Shown here: positions 1 through 10,109 of the stretch, piece after piece
Numbering within the stretch: the first letter of the stretch is position 1
Layout: every line of letters starts with the position of its first letter
Assembly (NCBI GenBank): GCA_027575805.1
Contig: JANBPU010000135.1
Span: 1-43,705 of the forward strand
Direction: 5' to 3'
DNA: 43,705 bases
From: Mycoemilia scoparia
Taxonomy: Eukaryota > Kickxellomycota > Kickxellomycetes > Kickxellales > Kickxellaceae
Notes under the pieces: generated by a model
The model's database searches: none
The model's input: only the letters and a program-made list of their open reading frames with translations
What the model was told of the DNA's origin: nothing
Made by a program: the position numbers and the translations under genes

Positions 1-695
1 TGAGTAGCTTTTTATGTCTTCCTAGTTTCAGTGCCAAGAAAATTGCTATAAATATGTGGGCAAAGCTTTCTTCTCCATAGCCTCCTCATCTATTCACTCT
101 TTTCCCATTACTAACTATGGCTTGCTTTAAAAAGGTATATACATTTTTAAAGCAAACACTGCCTTAAGTTGTTGTTTCTTTCAATCGATAATCTATTTAG
201 ATTTTTGGTTGAAAGAAATAGCATTTCAGAATTTAAGATAAAGCTAAACTGAAATTCACAATTATTGTAAATTCATGTGATTCACATGGTTTTTAGTTCT
301 AAAAGCATTTAAAGCATTTTGAAAATTATTGCGATTTGATAATTGAACAGCATTACATTTTTTAATTATAAATATTTAATGACCATTTGATGGATTATGA
401 CCAGTCAGAGTTCCAATGCCCTTTCGCATTGAATTAAAATTCCATTATATCAACACAAGTAAAATAACCCAAAGAAATCGTTTCACTAATAAGAATAATA
501 AACCTTAGGCTTTTAAATGATAAGTATATAATTTGCTGGTTTAAATTATTAATTATAACATGCACTTTTTAATAAAACCCGCAATAACCTTTAGCCTGGA
601 CTTTTTCTGATCACACTTATCCAAATCAAAGTAACTTTGCTGGAACTAGTAGTGGTTTTTGGGTAACGATCAAATCATCAACAATCCCAAACCAT
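1..695. other. AT-rich intergenic DNA, no intact gene seen
   Basis: No long reading frame or RNA gene is visible. A frame on the plus strand is open from about 588 into the inverted-repeat arm that starts at 696. It follows a plausible 3' splice site (ending TTTAG near 594), so the last 100 bases may be the start of a terminal exon fragment. The rest is plain AT-rich sequence. Confidence 0.5.
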
Positions 696-1090
696 TCACA
701 TTTACAACAACCTAATAGCCCTACCCATGGTAGAAGCAGCCAAAAGTTACCAGATGAGCTATTCCAAGCTCACTATCCATTGCCGCCACCAACCCAACAA
801 AGTAAGGATCCTTATTTTGGCCCTAGAAAGAAGGGTGTCAGGTTTAGCAATAACCTGGTAGAGGTCAGGGTATTTGAGAGTATTGAGCCCGTCTCAAGTA
901 CCCGATCAGGGGCAGTTTCTGCAAAAGGGCCAAATTATTAAGGCCATTAGTTCACTCCCCCCGGCTTTGTTCATTTTAGTATTTTTGTAGTTTTGTATAT
1001 AATTTTGCATTGGGTTTATTAATAAAAATTATTATATATCAATTTAAAACCATGCTACTTTCAAGTCAAATAAATTATTGTAATAATAAA
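696..1090 (+). repeat. Left arm of a 395-bp near-perfect inverted repeat, carrying a gene-tail fragment
   Basis: This segment is the reverse complement of 1346-1740 with three mismatches that I can find by eye and no length difference. On the plus strand it encodes an 82-residue C-terminal peptide stopping at about 942, with the segment KKGVRFSNNLVEVRVFES near its end. KGVRF fits the general RVxF docking pattern of protein phosphatase 1 partners; that reading is inference. The remaining ~148 bp after the stop look like 3' UTR and are identical in both arms. It appears to be a duplicated gene 3' end, not a complete gene: there is no start codon in a convincing context and no upstream exon. Confidence 0.85.
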
Positions 1091-1345
1091 TACTTGCTAT
1101 GAAATTTCTAAATGATTTTGGGTATAGAACTGAGCAATCGGTGAATCTGTTTCAACAAGTTAAATAAAATGAATGACAATATAATGATCCAAATATACAA
1201 AAGCATTAGTAGTTAATATATAAACGTTGAAGAATTGCTAATTATTTTTTATGACAACCACTCATAGATTTGTTTTACTTCTTGAAATAGATACAAGAAC
1301 TGATCTGTCGTATATCCAAAATCAGATAGATGCTCCATGCTTGAC
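1091..1345. other. Spacer (loop) of the inverted repeat
   Basis: These 255 bases of AT-rich DNA separate the two 395-bp arms. I see no gene or secondary repeat in it. If the locus were transcribed through, this would be the loop of a long hairpin RNA. Confidence 0.8.
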
Positions 1346-1740
1346 TTTATTATTACAATAATTTATTTGACTTGAAAGTAGCATGGTTTTAAATTGATAT
1401 ATAATAATTTTTATTAATAAACCCAATGCAAAATTATATACAAAACTACAAAAATACTAAAATGAACAAAGCCGGGGGGAGTGAACTAATGGCCTTAATA
1501 ATTTGGCCCTTTTGCAGAAACTGCCCCTGATCGGGTACTTGAGACGGGCTCAGTACTCTCAAATACCCTGACCTCTACCAGGTTATTGCTAAACCTGACA
1601 CCCTTCTTTCTAGGGCCAAAATAAGGATCCTTACTTTGTTGGGTTGGTGGCAGCAATGGATAGCGAGCTTGGAATAGCTCATCTGGTAACTTTTGGCTGC
1701 TTCTACCATGGGTAGGGCTATTAGGTTGTTGTAAATGTGA
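1346..1740 (-). repeat. Right arm of the 395-bp inverted repeat, carrying the same gene-tail fragment
   Basis: Reverse-complement partner of 696-1090. The minus-strand frame ends at 1495 with the same GPNY terminus. The three differences from the other arm all change the peptide: R for H, L for P and T for I. Just outside the arm the frame stays open and has an ATG near 1755 giving M-N-P-S-K before the shared S-H-L-Q-Q-P segment; the left arm differs there. So the duplication border falls inside coding sequence. An 86-residue product from this copy is possible, but I cannot show that it is expressed. Confidence 0.85.
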
Positions 1741-2189
1741 CTTGCTTGGGTTCATAATGTTGGTTAAGAAAAATGAATAAAGACTGCTATACAGGATCTT
1801 TTTGACAAACTTTGACTTAAAGATATTTATGGCAAAGTATATATACACTCCCTCACACAGACCCAAGAGCTTTGTGGCTGTCACTACTGAAAAAACGCAC
1901 CACTTGAGCAGTGTGTGTGCAGTGCTTTCTGCTTGCCTCAAGACCTATGTCTTCTTCAAATGCCAATGGCCCAAGCATGATAAGGCAGATGCTTCATGAA
2001 AAGCATTTTTATAGGGCAGCTCTATCCCTTCCCTGATATTGCAGCTTAAAAAAGGCAGAGTGTATGTAGCAGCACCATATTAATGAAGCATTTCTGAATA
2101 ACAGATAAGAGCACAAACAATGATTCAGCCTGCATACATGCAGTTTCATGGGATAGATTTACGGGATTTGTCATGAAAATATCCATTCA

Positions 2190-2330
2190 AATAAGGGTGG
2201 TTATTTTTGAAGGACTAAGTTTTACTAGTAGGCCAGTTTCAACTTGCATACTAATCACCATATATTTTCATTAACCAATGCTTCATTATGCACCATCTGC
2301 ATTTAGCCCTTCAAAAATAATCACTCATAA
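2190..2330. mobile_element. Family-1 miniature inverted-repeat element, divergent copy
   Basis: The ends match as an inverted repeat: GGTGGTTATTTTTGAAGG on the left and CCTTCAAAAATAATCACTC on the right. They correspond to the terminal repeat shared by the other family-1 copies in this window. The interior has drifted and keeps only a TTTTACTAGTA remnant. This is the most diverged copy, so orientation is not assigned. Confidence 0.6.
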
Positions 2331-2831
2331 GCCAGCTGCCTGGCTATGCCTGCATATTTTCTATTAGTCTATTATTCTTAAACTTGTATAATAGTAGTTA
2401 TGCACACTTGTTTTTCTGATATCTAGATTAGAGCACATATGTATAAACACCAGGCTGGTTTGGTGCTATAACCAGTACTTCATTCATACACAGATTACTC
2501 AGTGGCAAATATACATATCATAACCATTGTAAGAGCATTCTGGCGATAAGCTGAGACAGTCAGGTGGAAAATGACTTAATAAAGGTTTGGATCAGTGTTT
2601 ATGCAAAGCATTGAGTTGTTGTAGATTTCAAAGATTACACAAGTACAGTGATAGCACCACATTGCAAATGGTGGTCCTAAACTTCTGACACTTGGAAATA
2701 GCACGTGTTTCTAAGGCGCATCCTTACAATTCTTATGTTAGGGGCCAGCAAGCACCCATAGCCAGAAGCCGGGATGTTATGACCAAAATCTACCAAGTTG
2801 GTTGTGATATATGAAACATCCCGAAATCGGC

Positions 2832-2956
2832 TATGTGGGTGATTGTTTTTAAAGGATGAAAGTTTACTAGTAAAACTAGACATCCATTTGGCTGCGATTG
2901 TCGCCCCTATAATCACTGGCCATCAAAATGTACCCTTCAAAAATTATTGCTCATAT
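2832..2956 (-). mobile_element. Family-1 miniature inverted-repeat element
   Basis: About 125 bp with the family interior in reverse orientation: a TTTACTAGTAAAAC core, then CATTTGGCTG and CCCCTATAATCACTGGCC, ending CCCTTCAAAAATTATTG before TATATA. The flanking TA-rich sequence fits a TA target duplication as in Tc1/mariner-type elements; that is inference. There is no transposase, so it is non-autonomous. Confidence 0.75.
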
Positions 2957-3735
2957 ATATAAGCCCGTCAATGTCATAACTGTAAAAATAATGATTGCTA
3001 GTGGCAGTAATCCCTAAAACAACGTGATTAGATGCATCGTTTTACAAGAAACGATGAATCGGGTAACGAAGAAAAATAAGTATCCGAAATTTGACCACAT
3101 TAATAGTGGACTCATCTACTTCAAGTGCCACATTGATGTTAACAAAAATGGATATATTTAAGGTCATTGCTATAGTTATAATAGTTTTTTATTCTTTACA
3201 AATTTATCAATATTCTGTAGCCATAATTTTAATCATGCCAATGTTGGTAGTAGTATGCTGTAATTTATACAAAGGTTCATAGTTGTAAAAAATCCTTGCG
3301 GCTTATATCAATACTTGGTTCGTATCTGGCATTTGAATTTGTTAAATATTTTGTCCGATTTTGACATAAAAATGTACTCCACAAATTCGTATTCTCCAAT
3401 AATGTGTTTGAATTCCTTTTGGTTTTTTCATAGCAGTATAGTTTACTGCTTTAAAGTATAGATGTACTATCAACGCACATTTTGTGTCAAATGAGGTCAG
3501 GGACTATGTTAGAGACGATTCATCCGACCTTTAACAATAATATGACTAAAAGGCTCCGTATCATCTGAAAGTCTGCTGGCTATAGGCTTGAATGTATAGT
3601 TCAATTTAAAGTATTTATACAAGTGCTTATTATTTATTTTTGTCTATTTTACATATACCACTTTATCCATCGGTTTTCATATTCTTTCCAGCTAGTTTTA
3701 TAGTAACTTTCCAATACACAAGTTTTCAAGTAAAC

Positions 3736-5874
3736 ATGTCTGGATACTATCGATATCTTGGAAACAACGTCTACTATAATGACATTGAAGATGTCACCCA
3801 AAGCCTGCCAAGGTTGCCAATTCCTTCTCTTGAAAAAACATTGGCCAGATACCTGGATTCTGTAAAACCACTTCTCAGCCATGGGGAGTTCAAACATACC
3901 ACCAACATTGTAAAGGCATTTGGTAAACAACATGGACCAGGAGAATACCTCCAAAAGCTCTTAAGAAAATGGGATGATGAGCAACAACCAAAAACATGGC
4001 TTGAGCAATGGTGGCTTGAACTAGCCTACTTATCATCAAGAGATCCTCTATGTCCGCTGTCTAATTATTGGCTTTTGATGGCCGACGATCCTGAACCTTA
4101 TGGCATTATAACTGAACCCCCACCAAACCACCCGCCTCTACTTCCATTTAACAACCAGAATCTGAATGGTCCCGATGGGCCATTTGTTGGTGTTTTGAAC
4201 CGTGTTGGTTATGGAGATTTCCAGATAAGACGGGCTGCAAAGATCATTGAGATTACGCACAACATAATGGAGAGTATATATAATAAGGAAATGCCAGCTG
4301 AAATGGCTCGTGGAAGGCCAATATGTATGGAACAGTGGCTCAAAGTTTTTGGAACGACACGGATTCCAAAAATTGGTTGCGATGAGCTCGTAGTGCCTGA
4401 TACTAATGGGGGACAACAACTGCAGCCTTCGACCTTTATCGTAGCACTGATTGATGATCAGATATTCAGAATCGAGGTGTACGATAAATTTACAAGAGAG
4501 AGATTGCTTGTTGGAGATGTAGAGAACCAATTGAGAGATGCCATTGCCTATGTTGAGAAACTACCTGCTCATAAAAGATCGCCTGCAATCAATGTGCTTG
4601 CAAGTGGAAACAGAGACAGGTGGGCAAGCATATATGCCGAGCTACTAAAAAACCCGAGAAATAAGTTGATATTGAAACAGATAATCGATGCAAACTTTGT
4701 AATAAGCCTTGATGATACTGTGACTCTTCCCTATGGATCACTCAGAGCAGCCCAGTACACAGCCAAGCATCATGCTGCACGGCCAGACCACAACCGTTGG
4801 GCTGACAAATTATCTAATTTTATTATTGATCGCAATGGCGTATTTGGGTTTAATGGCGAACACTCTCCAGTCGATGGATTTGCACCTGGAGTTATTTGCA
4901 TTAATACGGCTATTATGTTAAATCATCCCGAAAATAGAATAAAACCGGATATTAAAAGTCCAACAACACTATCCTATAATAGTCCGGATGGAAATCTCCA
5001 CATATTCGACCCCAGTACCAGCCATCTCAAGTTTGAAGGAGTCAATGACAAGATATTGAGAGTCATTGATGAAACTAGCAAGGAAATTAGAAAGATTGCT
5101 TTGGAGAGTATCAGTTTCCAGCATACATTTGAAGGATTTGGTGGTGATTGGATCAAGAACATAGCAAAATTGTCAGCAGATGCATTTGTACAGGTTGCAT
5201 CTCAACTTGCCTACTACCGAACTCATGCCACATTTGTAGCTACATATGAGACCTCAAGTAGTAGAAAGTTTCATGGTGGGCGTACTGATACTATTAGAGC
5301 CTTCACCACACAAGTAGCAGACTTTGTTAAAGCAATGGAGGACCCAAGATCCACTAATCAGGAAAGATACAGGCTATTACGATCTGCATTCAAGACTCAT
5401 GTTAACAATGTCACTCTGGCCTCTAATGGTGAAGGAATTGACAGGCATTTGTTAGGATTAAAGCTCGCTTATGATAGACTATATCCCAAAGACAAAGTTG
5501 AAAAAAACAACAATAGCTGTGCCTCGGATCCATTGAGTGGTGAGGCCAAAAAGATAATTGAGGATTTCTTTAATGATCCAGCATTCCAAATGTCATGTAC
5601 TTGGAGATTATCAACTTCGGCAGCTGTACCTTCACCAGGGGTGGTTCACTCTGGATATTGTGCTCTTGGTCATGATAAAAGCTATGGAAATAGCTACATG
5701 ATATTAAAGGATAAAATTAGACTTGGTCTTGAGGGTAGAAACACGATTGCAGGCAATGGGTCCAAGATATATCAATTTGAGAAACATTTTGCAAGTGCTT
5801 TGTGGGATATGCGTAGACTATGTGAAAAAGTTGGCAACTATTGTGAACCTGATGTCGATAGAAGTCGACTTTAA
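3736..5874 (+). CDS. CAT2: Carnitine O-acyltransferase, probably peroxisomal acetyltransferase type
   Basis: This 712-residue enzyme belongs to the choline/carnitine acyltransferase family, which moves acyl groups between CoA and carnitine so that they can leave peroxisomes or enter mitochondria. The N-terminal block has LPRLPIPSLEKTL, as family members do. The catalytic histidine is His376 in NGEHSPVDG. YETSSSRKFHGGRTDTIR lies near residues 504-521, and the conserved STS motif is at 626-628. The protein ends S-R-L, a type 1 peroxisomal targeting signal. The start is the first in-frame ATG at 3736; the frame stays open for 32 codons upstream but only from a TTG. The gene is intronless here. 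The chain-length preference (acetyl or octanoyl) cannot be read from the sequence; carnitine acetyltransferase (yeast Cat2 type) is the most likely. No mitochondrial presequence is visible from this start. Confidence 0.9.
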   Translation: MSGYYRYLGNNVYYNDIEDVTQSLPRLPIPSLEKTLARYLDSVKPLLSHGEFKHTTNIVKAFGKQHGPGEYLQKLLRKWDDEQQPKTWLEQWWLELAYLSSRDPLCPLSNYWLLMADDPEPYGIITEPPPNHPPLLPFNNQNLNGPDGPFVGVLNRVGYGDFQIRRAAKIIEITHNIMESIYNKEMPAEMARGRPICMEQWLKVFGTTRIPKIGCDELVVPDTNGGQQLQPSTFIVALIDDQIFRIEVYDKFTRERLLVGDVENQLRDAIAYVEKLPAHKRSPAINVLASGNRDRWASIYAELLKNPRNKLILKQIIDANFVISLDDTVTLPYGSLRAAQYTAKHHAARPDHNRWADKLSNFIIDRNGVFGFNGEHSPVDGFAPGVICINTAIMLNHPENRIKPDIKSPTTLSYNSPDGNLHIFDPSTSHLKFEGVNDKILRVIDETSKEIRKIALESISFQHTFEGFGGDWIKNIAKLSADAFVQVASQLAYYRTHATFVATYETSSSRKFHGGRTDTIRAFTTQVADFVKAMEDPRSTNQERYRLLRSAFKTHVNNVTLASNGEGIDRHLLGLKLAYDRLYPKDKVEKNNNSCASDPLSGEAKKIIEDFFNDPAFQMSCTWRLSTSAAVPSPGVVHSGYCALGHDKSYGNSYMILKDKIRLGLEGRNTIAGNGSKIYQFEKHFASALWDMRRLCEKVGNYCEPDVDRSRL

Positions 5875-6764
5875 TTAGAAATGAGTCGCAATAGCGTGTG
5901 GGTCTTGCTTATATTCACATCTATTAATTACTTTTTTTAAATTTCACAATTTTACTTTGGTACCTGGGATTTCCAATATAAAAAAACCTTAAAATCTAAC
6001 TCAATAACAATGGGAGAAATCAGAATTAAAAATTAAATCCATACATTCTTGTTTTAAATGATCTCAAGGCTCGACCTTTTTTCATCAAACACATCATATG
6101 GGCAATAATTTTTGAAGGGCGACTTTTGGTGGCTAGCGATTATAGAGGCAATCACAGCCAAATAGATGTCCAGTTTTACTAGTGAACTTTCACCCTTCAA
6201 AAATTATCTCCCATATTTAACATCCTATATTGAATGTGCTATGCTGTCCATTTAATATGGTTACATAGTGGTTTGGTGATGTGTCTTTGGTCAATAACTT
6301 CAAGTTCGAATACTAAGGTAATCCCATAGTATAGCAATTCAATATCCAGTATATCATATATTCTGAATTTTACCTGCGTATGTATCATCTAATTGTCTTA
6401 TTCCTTTAATTCCTTTGAAAAGTAGTAACCATTCCTCATTTACCAATCCATCACACTCAAATCAATTAGGTCCGCATAATTCCAAATTACTTTGATTTAC
6501 AAATCAATCAAAGCTCTGTATCTAGTCAACTGCAACACACACATACAAACATTTAAAAGGGGGCACATGGTATTTCTTGATTTTCCGTGATTTGCATACT
6601 AAGGATTTACACAAAGTCAGCCATTTACTACAGCCTACTCACCTTCTCAACACATTCTTTTCCCTCTCTAAAAATCACTCAATCTTTTTGGCTCATCAGA
6701 TTTAACCACGGATAACGGGGATTGATGAGAACACATACACGCACCCTGGGAAATCTCGATAATA
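5875..6764. other. Intergenic region between the acyltransferase and aminopeptidase genes
   Basis: It holds the 3' flank of the acyltransferase, one family-1 miniature element (6096-6216) and the likely promoter of the aminopeptidase. A tRNA-like stretch around 6260-6325 was considered and not accepted. I see nothing else. Confidence 0.5.
6096..6216 (+). mobile_element. Family-1 miniature inverted-repeat element
   Basis: A nearly full copy and a good reference for the family: ATATGGGCAATAATTTTTGA at the left and the complementary CAAAAATTAT...CCATAT at the right. The interior has CTTTTGGTGGC, TATAGAGGCAATCACAGCC and GATGTCCAGTTTTACTAGTG. It lies about 220 bp downstream of the acyltransferase stop codon. 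Confidence 0.8.
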
Positions 6765-7481
6765 ATGTCAAGAACCACTAAAAGTAAGTAAAAGTCTATA
6801 ATCCCCTTCCTTGTCCCACTCGCCACCAGTCGGTAATAAGCATAAAGTAATTTCCGCTACTCTTTTCACACTAATAAATCCCATTAACAAAATGAAGGGT
6901 CCCTCTTTTCTTAAAACAAATTCATGTATAAAGCAGAGCAGAATAAAATAGAATTGATTTATCTACAAAAAACGTGTTTGATTTGATATTGCCTCTCACG
7001 CATACATAAATTCACACTACAAACATTCTTTGCCTGTCTGGCCTGCCTTTGACAACATAGAAGATCAACAAGCACCGCTGAAGGGCAAACCAGGGCCAAA
7101 CGCCAACACCACTGCTGGCTATAAAAATGGTGGCGTCGAGTGCGTGCGTAATCAACACAATTCGTATTCTACTTTAAGCGTTGTTCTTGCAGTTATTGCA
7201 GTTGGCTTGCTAGTTCCTTTTTTGTTTCCTTTAACCTTTCCTATATCTGCTACCACACGTTGGAATCAACAATCTCTTCCTAGATATCTTTCCTGTATCT
7301 CGCGTATCAGCCCCATCTCAGGTACCGGTAATATTTTATCTCAACTGAAAATGTGCTCCCCAAATGTTGAACCCAAAGAAGAGCGCGAGCTTCTTCCTAC
7401 CACTGTTGTGCCTCGTCACTATGATCTGTCCCTAACCCCTGACTTGGTTAAGCATACTTACCACGGCCATGTCTCAATAGA
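6765..7481 (+). other. Possible upstream coding exons of the aminopeptidase, giving a membrane-anchored N-terminus
   Basis: An ATG at 6765 reads M-S-R-T-T-K and runs into a consensus donor (GTAAGT at 6784). Splicing to the acceptor ending at 7060 joins in phase to a frame open without a stop for 97 codons before the ATG at 7351, and then into the aminopeptidase. The added 103 residues contain a hydrophobic segment (VVLAVIAVGLLVPFLFPL) followed by an Arg/Ser-rich stretch. That suits a type II signal anchor, or less likely an organelle-targeting sequence. A TATAAAA at 7120-7126 could instead serve the shorter form. Splice sites are inferred; the two forms could come from alternative promoters. 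Confidence 0.45.
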
Positions 7482-10109
7482 GTAAGTGTGCATTACTGTC
7501 TGAAAGATGCAGATATAAAAGTGCTTTGAGCTTTGTGCCTAACAATCACCATGCCATGTGCTTCTTAACTCCATAGTCTCGATGTGTCTGAATCAACATC
7601 ACAAATCATTCTTCATGCTACGTACCTGGAGATCGAAAAGGCCACATTTAGCTCCGACTCCCTAGACGGCGCTCTCCCAGCAACAAAGTTCGATTTCAAC
7701 AAGGAGAATGAGACTTTGACACTCGGCTTTGACCAAGAAATCAAGGCTGGAACAAAGGGCAAATTGTCTCTTTCCTTTACAGGTATCTTGAACAACGAAA
7801 TGGCTGGATTCTACCGCTCCTCCTACAAGGATGCTGAAGGAAACACAAAGTATCTTGGCACTACCCAGTTCGAACCAACCAGTGCTCGCAGAGCCTTCCC
7901 ATGCTTTGACGAACCCAAGCTCAAAGCAACATTCGGTGTCACCCTTGTTGTCCCAGAAAATCTGACTGCCCTGTCTAACATGGATGAAAAGGAAACTACA
8001 AAGGAAGAGAACGGACTCAAGCGTGTGGTCTTCAACGATACTCCTCTGATGTCAACTTACCTTTTGGCATTCGTTGTCGGTGAATTCGAATACGTCGAGG
8101 CCTTCACTTCTGGAGAGTTTAACGAGAAGCCAATTAGATGCCGTGTATACACTCTTCCTGGCGAAAAGGAAAAGGGTACATTTGCTCTTGATGTAGCCAC
8201 CAAAGCGCTTGAATTCTTTGCTGATAAGTTCGGAATTGCTTATCCTCTACCAAAGCTTGATCAAATCGCCATTCCTGATTTCGAAGCTGGTGCTATGGAG
8301 AACTGGGGTCTGGTTACTTATAGAACTGTTGCTCTTCTTATTAACCCCAAGGAGTCCCGTATCAAGTCGAGACAGCGGGTCGCTTATGTTGTGTGCCACG
8401 AATTGGCCCACCAGTGGTTTGGAAATCTAGTTACTATGGAATGGTGGAGTGAATTGTGGCTCAACGAAGGCTTTGCTACTTGGGTTGGTACCTTGGCTGT
8501 CGACTACATTTATCCTGAATGGAACTCTTGGACTACCTTCATTGTCGATGACTTTGATAGAGCTCTCCAGTTGGACTCCAAGCGTTCTTCCCATCCTATT
8601 CAGGTTCCTGTCCCTCGCTCATCACAGATCACTCAGATTTTCGATGCCATCTCATATTCTAAGGGTGCTAGCACCATTCGCATGCTTAGCTCGTTCATTG
8701 GCCTAGACACTTTCCTCAAGGGTATTCGCCAGTATCTGAAGAAGCACAAGTATAATAACGCTTCCACTGATGATCTCTGGTCTGCTCTTAGCGATGCTTC
8801 TGGTCAAGATGTTAGCAAGTTCATGAACTTGTGGACTAAGCAGGTCGGCTATCCTGTTTTGACTGTTACTGAGGAAGAGAATGACACCATCCGAATCAGA
8901 CAGAACCGCTTTATCTCCTCTGGCGATGTTAATGAAGAAGAGGACAAGAACTTGTGGTGGGTTCCTCTCAACATTCTTACATCCGCAGACGATGCCAGTC
9001 AAAGCTCTTCTGCTGTTACAACTGTCCTTACCCAAAGAGAAACTACTATATCTCTTCCACCTGGCACTCTCAAAAATGGTTGGTACAAACTTAACAAGGA
9101 CACTGTTGGTATATACCGTGCCAAGTATCCCGAAGAAACTATCAAGAGACTTGCAGGCGTTATTGAATCAGGAACCTTGTCGACTCCTGATCGCATTGGA
9201 ATTATTTCTGATCTTGGTGCTCTTGCAATCAGCGGTATGAGTAAAACTTCTAATATGCTTACATTGTTCAAGTCCAGTGTCAACGAGGAAGATGACGATG
9301 TCTGGGAAGCTATGCATAGTAATATTTCACTTTTGAGCATCGCTTGGCTTGATCAGCCTGAAGATATTCTTGAAAAACTCAAGACATTTAGACGCAACTT
9401 GTTTAGCCCACTTGCCAAGAAGCTTGGTTTTGTAGTCAAAAAGGGTGAAGATAATATGGTTACAAGACTCCGTGCTCGCGCTTTGACATCGGCTGGTACT
9501 GCTGGTGATACCGAGGTTATTGCCAAGGCTCAGGAATGGCTCAATGCCATTGCAGCTGATCCAAATACATCTGCTGTACCTGCTGATCTTATTGAAACCA
9601 TGTTTGTCGTTGCTGTTGGTCAGGGCGGTAAAGAGGAATATGAAGCTGCTAAAAAATACTACCTTGATGAAAGCAATCCAATTGACCAGAGACTTGTTGC
9701 TCTCCAGGCCATCGGCTCAACCAATATCCCTGAACTTATGGACGATGCTCTTGAGTTTGCTTTGTCTGACAAGGTACGTGGCCAGGATGTTCATACTTGC
9801 CTGCTCAGACTTTCGCTTACACCAGTTGGACGTGAAAAGGTCTGGCAGTGGTATAAGTCCAACTACGACACATTTATTAAGCGTTATGGTGATTCTATGA
9901 GCTATTTGGGTATCCTTGTCCGTTTGGCTGCTTCCCGCTTCTCGTCAGAAGAAAAGGCAAGAGAGGTTGAGGAATTCTTTGTTGGTAAGGATGTTAGTCG
10001 ATTTGATAGAGCTCTTAGCCAATCTTTGGAATCTATTCGCACCCGTGCTGGATGGGTTAGTCGTGATGCAGAGGATGTAAAGGAGTGGCTTGATGTCAAT
10101 GTTCAGTAA
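7351..10109 (+). CDS. APE2: M1-family zinc aminopeptidase, Ape2/Aap1 (puromycin-sensitive) type
   Basis: It removes N-terminal residues from peptides using one zinc ion. Coding sequence is join(7351-7481, 7577-10109), 887 residues, with a 95-bp intron (donor GTAAGTG, acceptor CCATAG) that restores the phrase SIDLDVSESTSQ. The exopeptidase motif GAMEN is near residue 282, and the zinc site HELAHQWFGN near 318 is followed by the glutamate in LWLNEGFATW. The N-terminal LPTTVVPRHYDLSLTPDL and the full C-terminal helical domain match the yeast Ape2/Aap1 family end to end. The start at 7351 is the first in-frame ATG within the exon; an in-frame upstream extension with a hydrophobic segment is listed separately. 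With that extension the protein would be 990 residues and membrane-bound or targeted rather than cytosolic. Confidence 0.93.

Larger units (their letters stand above)
1741..3735. other. Intergenic region with two family-1 miniature elements
   Basis: Beyond the two elements listed separately (2190-2330 and 2832-2956) I see no gene. Short open frames here either overlap the miniature elements or begin with non-ATG codons. The last few hundred bases are AT-rich and should hold the promoter of the carnitine acyltransferase gene. Confidence 0.5.

Noticed and set aside
3091..3282. 63-codon hydrophobic frame upstream of the acyltransferase
   Set aside because: Starts with TTG, AT-rich, and no homology or context supports it.
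3640..3735. In-frame extension of the acyltransferase from a TTG
   Set aside because: The ATG at 3736 begins the family's usual N-terminus, and the extension has no targeting features.
6258..6330. tRNA-like stretch with AGTGG box and GTTCGAA box at tRNA-like spacing, ending GGTAATCCC
   Set aside because: The acceptor ends pair only with an indel, and I cannot fold convincing anticodon or T stems. It may be a decayed tRNA or SINE remnant, but the support is too weak to list.
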